From: Pseudonocardiaceae bacterium
GTDB lineage: Bacteria; Actinomycetota; Actinomycetes; Mycobacteriales; Pseudonocardiaceae
DNA length: 49,650 nt
Direction: 5' to 3'
Assembly: GCA_009379845.1 (NCBI GenBank)
Contig: WHSZ01000044.1
Coordinates: 1-49,650 of the forward strand
The position numbers were made by a program, and so were the translations under genes. Below are positions 44,430 to 49,650 of this stretch, in pieces. Each line of letters starts with the position of its first letter. Positions within the stretch are counted from its first letter, which is position 1. The notes beneath the pieces were generated by a model. It ran no database searches. It was not told the origin of the DNA and saw only the letters and a program-made list of their open reading frames with translations.

Positions 44430-46145
44430 TTGACCCTGAGTGAGGATCTGAGTGGTCCGGCCCCATGGCCGACCGTCCGCACGACGCGCGACGTGCTCGC
44501 CGTCGTCCACAATGTTACCGCCGCGACCCGGCTGCTCGACGTCGCCGAACTCGTCGGTGGCGACCTGCGTGTCCAGACGACGTTCACCGTGCCGCCGTAC
44601 TCCGCCTTCGTCGACGGCACGGAGCAATTTCTTGCCGATCTCGGCATTCGGCCGCTGCCGTGGGACGTGGCCACGACTCGGCATTTCGATCTTGCTGTCG
44701 CCGCCAGTCACGGCGGTGACCTGCGGAAACTCGACGCTCCACGTATGATCATCCCTCATGGCATGGGCTACAATAAGTACTTACTTGAGCCCGGAGCCCG
44801 GAGCCCGGAGCCCGGAGCCCGGAGCCCGGAACCCGTCTTCGGGCTGTCCGCGGAGTGGTTGCTCGACGACGGTGAACTGATCCCGTCGTCGCTGGTGCTG
44901 TCCCACGCCGAGCAACTCGATCGGCTGGTAAGGGACTGCGCCGACGCCGCCGGGGTCGCGGTCCTGGCGGGGGATCCGTGCCTGGATCGGATGCTCGCGA
45001 GCCGTCCGTTACGGGCGGTGTACCGGCGGGCACTCGGCACCGTCGGCGACCGGCGGCTCGTGGTGGTGTCGTCCACCTGGGGCGAAGCGTCCCTGTTCGG
45101 CCGGTACCCGGATCTCCCGGCCCGGTTGGCCGCGAACCTGCCACTTGACGACTACCGCGTGGTGCTGGCCCTGCATCCGAACGTCTGGCAGTGGCACACA
45201 CCGTGGCAGATCCAGGTGTGGACCGAGTCAGCGCACCGGGCGGGAGTACGTCTGTTGCCTGCGGCGGAAGGGTGGCGGGCGGCGCTCGTGGCGGCGGATC
45301 TCGTCGTGGGTGATCATGGGTCGGTCACCTTCTACGGTGCCGCTCTGGGCGTACCCACCGTGCTCGCCGCCGCACCGACGGATGTGGTCGCGCCGGACTC
45401 GGCCATCGGCCGTTTCATCCGGCTGGCGCCGCGACTGGACCACGACCGCCCCTACCCTGAGCAGCTCGACGCGTTGCTCGAGCGCCCCGCCCCGGCAGGC
45501 CTCGCGTCCGTGACCGCCCTGGCGACCTCCGCACCCGAGCAGGCCATGTCCTTGGTGCGCAAGGAGTTCTATCGCCTGCTCGACCTCCCGGAACCGATCT
45601 GGCCCGCCGAGCCGCTCACCATTCCGGTCCCGCCCGACATCGAGCGGGAACCCGGCGCGCAACTGGTGCGGGTGGAGCTGACGGAGCGGCGCGCGGTGAT
45701 CACCCGCTATCCGGCCGAGTTGGTGCGCGTCGCGCACGGGATGCCGCGCGGCGCGCACCTGTCGGTGGACGTGACCGAGCCGTACCGGGTGTTCCTCGAG
45801 CTCGCGGAGATCGTGGTGGTGCCCGATGCGCGGGACGCGGCCGCCGTACTGGCGAGCATGCCGGGGTGCCTGCTCGCCGTCGGGATGCTGGACGCCCGGT
45901 CGTGGCTCGTCATCGACGCGACCGGGCTGGAAGTTCGGTGCACCGGGGACGCGGCACTCGCCAGGGTCTGCGCGTCGGTGGTACACGCATGGCTGACCAG
46001 CGGCCGCGATCCGGAGGAGTTGCGTGGCGCGCTGTCACTCGGCCTCGGGGCCGGAACGCACGTCGTCACCGTCGAGCGCGTGCAGCTTCCTCCGGACCCG
46101 CTTCGTGTCGGGGACGAACCCGCAGGACTCGGTGATGACCACTGA
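44430..46145 (+). CDS. GT-B/CDP-glycerol-transferase-like protein of unknown role
   Basis: A roughly 571-residue protein. The N-terminal half begins RTTRDVLAVVHNVTAATRLLDVAELVGGDLRVQ and has a PHGMGYNKYL motif. The middle (about residues 205-330), with LVVVSSTWGEASLFGRYPDLPARL, VVLALHPNVW and AADLVVGDHGSVTFYGAALGVPTV, resembles the C-terminal half of CDP-glycerol glycerophosphotransferases (PTWR, KPHP, LITDYSS). The C-terminal 170 residues are unassigned. A 7-bp tandem repeat codes for EPGARSPEPGARSPEP at about 120-135. The start is uncertain: TTG 44430 follows GGAG directly and a CTG at 44436 fits better spacing. Its 3' 111 bp overlap the convergent NB-ARC gene. Related proteins, from memory, often lie beside STAND genes in actinobacteria; the role is unknown. 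Confidence 0.72.
   Translation: MTLSEDLSGPAPWPTVRTTRDVLAVVHNVTAATRLLDVAELVGGDLRVQTTFTVPPYSAFVDGTEQFLADLGIRPLPWDVATTRHFDLAVAASHGGDLRKLDAPRMIIPHGMGYNKYLLEPGARSPEPGARSPEPVFGLSAEWLLDDGELIPSSLVLSHAEQLDRLVRDCADAAGVAVLAGDPCLDRMLASRPLRAVYRRALGTVGDRRLVVVSSTWGEASLFGRYPDLPARLAANLPLDDYRVVLALHPNVWQWHTPWQIQVWTESAHRAGVRLLPAAEGWRAALVAADLVVGDHGSVTFYGAALGVPTVLAAAPTDVVAPDSAIGRFIRLAPRLDHDRPYPEQLDALLERPAPAGLASVTALATSAPEQAMSLVRKEFYRLLDLPEPIWPAEPLTIPVPPDIEREPGAQLVRVELTERRAVITRYPAELVRVAHGMPRGAHLSVDVTEPYRVFLELAEIVVVPDARDAAAVLASMPGCLLAVGMLDARSWLVIDATGLEVRCTGDAALARVCASVVHAWLTSGRDPEELRGALSLGLGAGTHVVTVERVQLPPDPLRVGDEPAGLGDDH
44787..44835 (+). repeat. Heptanucleotide tandem repeat inside the GT-B-like gene
   Basis: Six perfect GAGCCCG units (44787-44828) plus one GAACCCG (44829-44835). 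The unit length is not a multiple of three, so gain or loss of one unit shifts the reading frame. At the present count the frame is open. Confidence 0.95.
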
Positions 46146-48176
46146 CTCCCGAAACCGCTTGGCGGCCGTGGTCGTGTCACCGGCGGCCACGGCGAGATCA
46201 CCGAGGCTCTCCAGGATCCGTGCCTGGTCGTACACCATCTGCTCGGACCGCATGAAGGTCAGTGCGTTGTCCAGCTGAGCGCGCGCGGCGGCGACCCGCC
46301 CGAGGTCGGTCAGCCGCCGGCCGAGCCACCACCTGGTCTTGGCCGCGTTGTACTCATCCGACACGGCGGGGTCGGCGAAGGCGGCCAGCGCGTCCTCGAG
46401 CATCGGCACCGCCTCCGCGGGCGGGCACGCCTTGGCCAGGTGGAACCTGGCTATGGCCGTACGGCGAGAGTCGCCGATCGTGGTCGCCATCCCGAACGAC
46501 CGGCGCAACAGATCCTCGGCGCCGACCTGTTCGCCGAGCGCGAGCAACACGAGCCCGAGCGTTTCCACGGCGGTCGCCTCCAGCGTCGGGATCCGGGCCG
46601 CGGCCGCAGCGGTGACGGCGGTCTCGCACAAGCCCCGGGCGGCCCCGGCGTCACCGCGATGCAGGTGCGCGAATGCCAGCTGGATGCGGTGCAGGGCACC
46701 CAAGCCGGTCTGCTCGCCGGGCCGCTCGGTCTTGATGGCCGCCTCGTTGAAGGCGACGAGATCATCCAGGTGCTTGTCGCGTTCGTGCAATGGCCAGAGC
46801 GCGATCGCCAGTTTGCGCAGGTCGTCGACGCGGCCGGACGACCGCAACGGCTTGATCAGGGCACGCAGGTTCTCCCGCTCCGCACGCAACCACCGCATGA
46901 CCTCCCCAGGCTGCTCCGGCTCGCCCGGCACATCACCGAAGAAGGTGACGAGCCAGCCACGGCCGGGGATCACGGCATGCCCGGCACGCACCGCCCGCGG
47001 CACGTAGTAGTCGAAGACCCGCGCCAGCGTCCCGGCCTTCTCATCCGCGCTCGCGAGGCCGACGGCGTGCAACCGGAGCAGCGAGTGCTGCCGGTAACGC
47101 TCGCCGTCCGGGTCCTCGTACACGAGGCCCGCCGCGACCAGCTCGTCCACGGCATCCGCCACCGAGTCCTCCCCCGCGACGTCCTCCACTGCGACCATCG
47201 CCCGGAGCACGTCCTCGGACCGAGCGGCGACCCCGGGGTGAACACCGAGGGCGCGGTGGCACCGCTGCGCCACCGACGAAAGCCGCTGGTAGGCGGTGTT
47301 GAAGACGGCATTGACCGACAGGTCGGCCCCGGCGGACAGCCCGGACAGCCGCGCGTGTTCGTCGCGCAACTCACCCGCCACCCGTCCGACGCCGCCGGGA
47401 CGACGTGACCGGCGCGTGCTGAGCAACCCACCGACGACACAGAGCGCGATCGGCAGCCCGGCACACAGGTCCACCAGCTCGTGTGCCGCGGCCGGCTCCG
47501 CGGCCACGCGCTCCTGCCCGGCCAGACGACCGAGCAGGTCGACGGCGAAGTCGTCCTCCAGCGGGGACAGGTCGATGAACGTCGTCAGATCCCGCACGCG
47601 CAGCGCGTCGAGGTCCTGCGCGGCCGTGACCAGTACAACGGACTGCCCCGACGCCGGCGTCAGCATGCGCACCTGGCTGGGTGTCAGCGCGTTGTCCACG
47701 ACGACGGCGACCTGTTTGCCTGCCGACCAGCTGCGAAAACACGCGGCCCGCCCGTCCACCGTGTCCGGAATGGCTGACGAGTCGATACCCGCGGCGAGCA
47801 GGAACTCCAGCAGCTTCCCGCTCACCAGCCCGTCCGCGTCCGCGCCCGACGACAAATCCGCGTGAAACTGCCCGTCCGGGAAATCGCCGGAATGCTGGTG
47901 AAGCCAGTACCGCGCGACCTCCCGTTTGCCGACTCCTGGCGGGCCGGCGAAGACCAGAATGCGCGGCCGATCAGCGCCCAACTCGAGCACGGCGTCGGCC
48001 TTCGCCAGCACACGTCGCTGGTTGATGAAATGCGGCGTCGGCACCGGAACCAGCCGCGGCGCCTCCCGTGGGCGTCCGGTGTGCAGGTGGACACCACCAT
48101 GCACACTTCCGGCCTGCAACACGACATCCGCGCGGCCGTCGAACACATTGCGCACGTCCGGCCCTTCGCCACTCAC
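46035..48176 (-). CDS. NB-ARC/TPR (STAND-type) protein
   Basis: A 713-residue protein. The N-terminal VFDGRADVVLQAGSVHGGVHLH motif is a short glycine-patterned segment typical of actinobacterial NB-ARC proteins. The NB-ARC ATPase follows with P-loop FAGPPGVGKREVA (about 75-87), Walker B VAVVVDNA, VVLVTAA and GLPIALCVVGGLL. A winged-helix region (about 310-380) and about seven TPR-like repeats (440-700; EATAVETLGLVLLALGEQ, ARILESLGDLAVAAGD) complete it. The usual Ser/Thr after the P-loop Lys is Arg, so Mg binding may be impaired. STAND proteins act as ligand-triggered switches in signalling and antiphage defence. The start is GTG 48176 with GGGGGAG upstream. Its 3' end overlaps the GT-B-like gene by 111 bp. 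Confidence 0.88.
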   Translation of the reverse strand: MSGEGPDVRNVFDGRADVVLQAGSVHGGVHLHTGRPREAPRLVPVPTPHFINQRRVLAKADAVLELGADRPRILVFAGPPGVGKREVARYWLHQHSGDFPDGQFHADLSSGADADGLVSGKLLEFLLAAGIDSSAIPDTVDGRAACFRSWSAGKQVAVVVDNALTPSQVRMLTPASGQSVVLVTAAQDLDALRVRDLTTFIDLSPLEDDFAVDLLGRLAGQERVAAEPAAAHELVDLCAGLPIALCVVGGLLSTRRSRRPGGVGRVAGELRDEHARLSGLSAGADLSVNAVFNTAYQRLSSVAQRCHRALGVHPGVAARSEDVLRAMVAVEDVAGEDSVADAVDELVAAGLVYEDPDGERYRQHSLLRLHAVGLASADEKAGTLARVFDYYVPRAVRAGHAVIPGRGWLVTFFGDVPGEPEQPGEVMRWLRAERENLRALIKPLRSSGRVDDLRKLAIALWPLHERDKHLDDLVAFNEAAIKTERPGEQTGLGALHRIQLAFAHLHRGDAGAARGLCETAVTAAAAARIPTLEATAVETLGLVLLALGEQVGAEDLLRRSFGMATTIGDSRRTAIARFHLAKACPPAEAVPMLEDALAAFADPAVSDEYNAAKTRWWLGRRLTDLGRVAAARAQLDNALTFMRSEQMVYDQARILESLGDLAVAAGDTTTAAKRFRESVVITESCGFVPDTKRVRRKLHALDGDDVRSGPEAE

Positions 48177-48431
48177 GCCGGCGTCTCCCCCTTGTGGGCA
48201 TTGATCCGCACAAGCCTACCGATACCGCCCGAACCCCGGGCACGTCCGCGCCCAGGCCTTCGCCGCAGAGCCGCAGTCCGTATCCGCCGGTTTCGTAGAC
48301 TGGGCCGGTGTCGGGGCGGCGATCATCACCAACCGAGGGGATTCACCCTTTAGAGCAAGATCAAGAATGCGTTGAGCAGCTAGAATCTAGAATCAGGCCG
48401 GGGGGCCGGGGCCGGGAGCCGGTGGGCGACT

Positions 48432-48578
48432 GTGCACACGTCGCGGACCGTGCTCATCATCGTGCGGTCACCCGCAGCGCTCAACCGCCTGTTCGACGTC
48501 ATCCCCGTGTTCGACGGCGCGCCGCTGTCAGACCCGGTCGCTATCGTCACCACTACACGACCACGACGGGGAGAAACG
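48432..48578 (+). pseudogene. N-terminal remnant resembling the GT-B-like gene, in frame with the VOC gene
   Basis: From GTG 48432 the frame encodes RTVLIIVRSPAALNRLFDVIPVFDG, which aligns with RDVLAVVHNVTAATRLLDVAELVGG near the N-terminus of the protein at 44430 (10 of 25 identical). It runs without a stop into the VOC gene at 48579. A fragment of a related gene seems to remain here, cut off after about 35 codons. The upstream stretch 48177-48431 has no other gene; it includes a CTAGAAT CTAGAAT direct repeat near 48382 and a G-rich run. Confidence 0.55.
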
Positions 48579-49346
48579 ATGAGCGAGCTGACCACCGCCC
48601 AACCGACGGGAACACCTACCTGGATCGACCTCGGCATCCCGGATCTCGACCGCGCGATGAAGTTCTACGGCGCGCTGTTCGGCTGGGAATTCAACGTGGG
48701 GCCGGAGGAGACCGGCCGCTACACCACCTGCTTACTACGTGGCAAGCCCGTCGCGGCCATCATGCCGAATCCCGATCCCGAGGCCACGGACTTCTGGTGG
48801 AACCTCTACTTCGCGACCGACGACTGTGACACCACGGCTGCTAAGGCCGAGGGCGCGGGCGGCGCGATCCTGGCCGCCCCGATGGACGTGATGGACCAAG
48901 GCCGGATGGCGATCATCAGGGACACCACCGGTGCGCAGTTTGGACTGTGGCAGGCCGGTGCCCACATCGGCAGCCAAATAGTCAACGAGCCGAACGCCCT
49001 GCTCCGCAACGACCTGGTCACTGCGGAACCGGTGCCCGCGCGCGATTTCTACACTGCGATCTTCGGCTACACGCTCGACGCCAACCCGGACATGTCAGAC
49101 GTCGACTTCACGTTCCTGCGCAGGCCGGACGGCCACGAGATCGGCGGCATCTTCGGTGACCCGACGGCCAGGAAGTCCCGCTGGACGACCCTGTTCCAAG
49201 TGGAGGACACCGATGCGGCGGTGCGGCGGGCCGTTGACGCCGGCGGGACTGTGGCCGAGCCCTTCGACATGATCTACGGGCGGCTCGCGGACATTACCGA
49301 CCCGTTCGGCGCCGAGTTCCAGGTGGGCTCGCCGACGACGAGCTGA
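48579..49346 (+). CDS. Two-domain VOC-family protein
   Basis: A 255-residue protein with two VOC halves. The first is TWIDLGIPDLDRAMKFYGALFGWEFNVGPEETGRY through ARDTTGAQFGLWQ-like residues (about 13-125). The second is VPARDFYTAIFGYTLDANPDMSDVDFTFL through GRLADITDPFGAEFQVGSP (about 150-250). Tandem VOC proteins with a PFGAEFQV ending are common in actinobacteria (CFP32-like hydrolase/glyoxalase group). The start is ATG 48579 behind GGGGAGAA. An upstream in-frame extension to GTG 48432 comes from a gene remnant and is probably not part of this protein. A hairpin follows at 49368-49414. Confidence 0.92.
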   Translation: MSELTTAQPTGTPTWIDLGIPDLDRAMKFYGALFGWEFNVGPEETGRYTTCLLRGKPVAAIMPNPDPEATDFWWNLYFATDDCDTTAAKAEGAGGAILAAPMDVMDQGRMAIIRDTTGAQFGLWQAGAHIGSQIVNEPNALLRNDLVTAEPVPARDFYTAIFGYTLDANPDMSDVDFTFLRRPDGHEIGGIFGDPTARKSRWTTLFQVEDTDAAVRRAVDAGGTVAEPFDMIYGRLADITDPFGAEFQVGSPTTS

Positions 49347-49367
49347 AACCGGCGGACCCGGATACCT

Positions 49368-49414
49368 GGGTGCGGCGGCTTCATTCGGTCGAACGTCGAG
49401 TTCCATCCGCACCC
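49368..49414 (+). terminator. Long-loop hairpin after the VOC gene
   Basis: GGGTGCGG (49368-49375) pairs perfectly with CCGCACCC (49407-49414); the loop is 31 nt. It begins 21 bp after the VOC stop. The remaining gap to 49605 holds no gene I can see. Confidence 0.45.
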
Positions 49415-49605
49415 AATCCCTCCCCGGCCGCGGCGCACCCGGAACCCGGCATCATCGCCCGAACGTCGGCGGGAGGCCGGATCACGCCCACCTGAGGGCG
49501 AAAGTTCGGATTGTGTCACATAACCGGTGGTCGATCGGTAGCCCTCGTTGACCGACATAACCGCAGGCCAATGCTGGCGCAGAAGGTACCGATGCTTCAG
49601 CCGCG

Positions 49606-49650
49606 TGGAGCTGAGGGGAATCGAACCCCTAACCCCTGCCTTGCAAAGGC
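49606..49650 (-). tRNA. tRNA-Ala (TGC anticodon), partial at window edge
   Basis: On the minus strand the anticodon loop TTTGCAA (anticodon TGC) is closed by GCC/GGC. A T-arm AGGGG-TTCGATT-CCCCT and acceptor strand CAGCTCC with discriminator A end at 49606. CCA is not encoded (the next bases are CGC). The 5' half lies beyond 49650. Confidence 0.93.

Noticed and set aside
44787..44835. CRISPR-like array
   Set aside because: The 7-bp units are directly adjacent without spacers and lie in a coding frame; it is a microsatellite.

Overview
The window looks like chromosomal DNA of a high-GC actinobacterium, most likely a Pseudonocardiales (Amycolatopsis-like) genus. Grounds for this are the very GC-rich third codon positions, frequent GTG starts, long chains of genes with ATGA/GTGA overlaps, and an AfsR/SARP regulator, PucR and Lrp regulators and an actinobacterial NB-ARC/TPR protein. 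The genus is inference. A partial tRNA-Ala(TGC) at the right edge and a near-consensus ParB site (parS) at 36444-36459 suggest that the window is origin-proximal, with gyrA/oriC possibly just beyond the right edge.

Layout. (1) 193-7161, minus strand: a seven-gene overlapping operon headed by an Lrp-type regulator. It holds a PuuE-like deacetylase, an MHS-family transporter, an SDR, a ketopantoate-reductase-like enzyme, an M20 hydrolase and an alpha/beta hydrolase, so it looks like a catabolic unit for an amide or amino-acid-like compound. (2) 7452-8717: a small gene interrupted by one in-frame amber codon, then two stress/membrane genes. (3) 8875-16979: a nitrogen-catabolism region. An SSS symporter, a ureohydrolase, a ThDP enzyme and an NCS1 permease run leftward; a PucR regulator and a beta-hydroxyacid dehydrogenase run rightward from a promoter region rich in dyads. 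(4) 16933-23719, minus: a six-gene envelope-glycan operon (deacetylase, ATP-grasp ligase, flavin monooxygenase, polyprenyl-phosphate sugar transferase, two GT4 glycosyltransferases). (5) 23910-27334, minus: copper export (CopZ, secreted His-rich protein, CopA) behind a textbook promoter with a CsoR-like operator in its spacer. (6) 28495-32817, plus: aldehyde dehydrogenase, a second beta-hydroxyacid dehydrogenase, a GntR/FCD regulator and a CynX-type transporter. (7) 32961-38612: a secreted lysozyme-like protein, a SARP regulator with an unusual tail, a catalytically depleted isochorismatase-like protein, the parS candidate, two membrane proteins and a hydrolase. (8) 38792-44296: a patchwork of small accessory genes (VOC, DinB, WYL, a frameshifted SRPBCC pseudogene, GNAT, and a RibD-like/TetR divergent pair with a clear operator). 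(9) 44430-49346: a GT-B-like protein containing a 7-bp tandem repeat, a convergently overlapping NB-ARC/TPR protein, a remnant resembling the GT-B-like N-terminus, and a two-domain VOC protein.

The best candidate for an undescribed system is 44430-48578. There a STAND-type sensor with a non-canonical P-loop shares 111 bp of its 3' end with the gene of a CDP-glycerol-transferase-like protein, whose frame depends on a heptanucleotide tract (possible phase variation), and a fused N-terminal remnant lies on the far side. Secondary candidates are the glycan operon combining N-hydroxylase-like, ATP-grasp and deacetylase activities, and the Lrp operon of unknown substrate. All functions are read from motifs and context only; no search was run.
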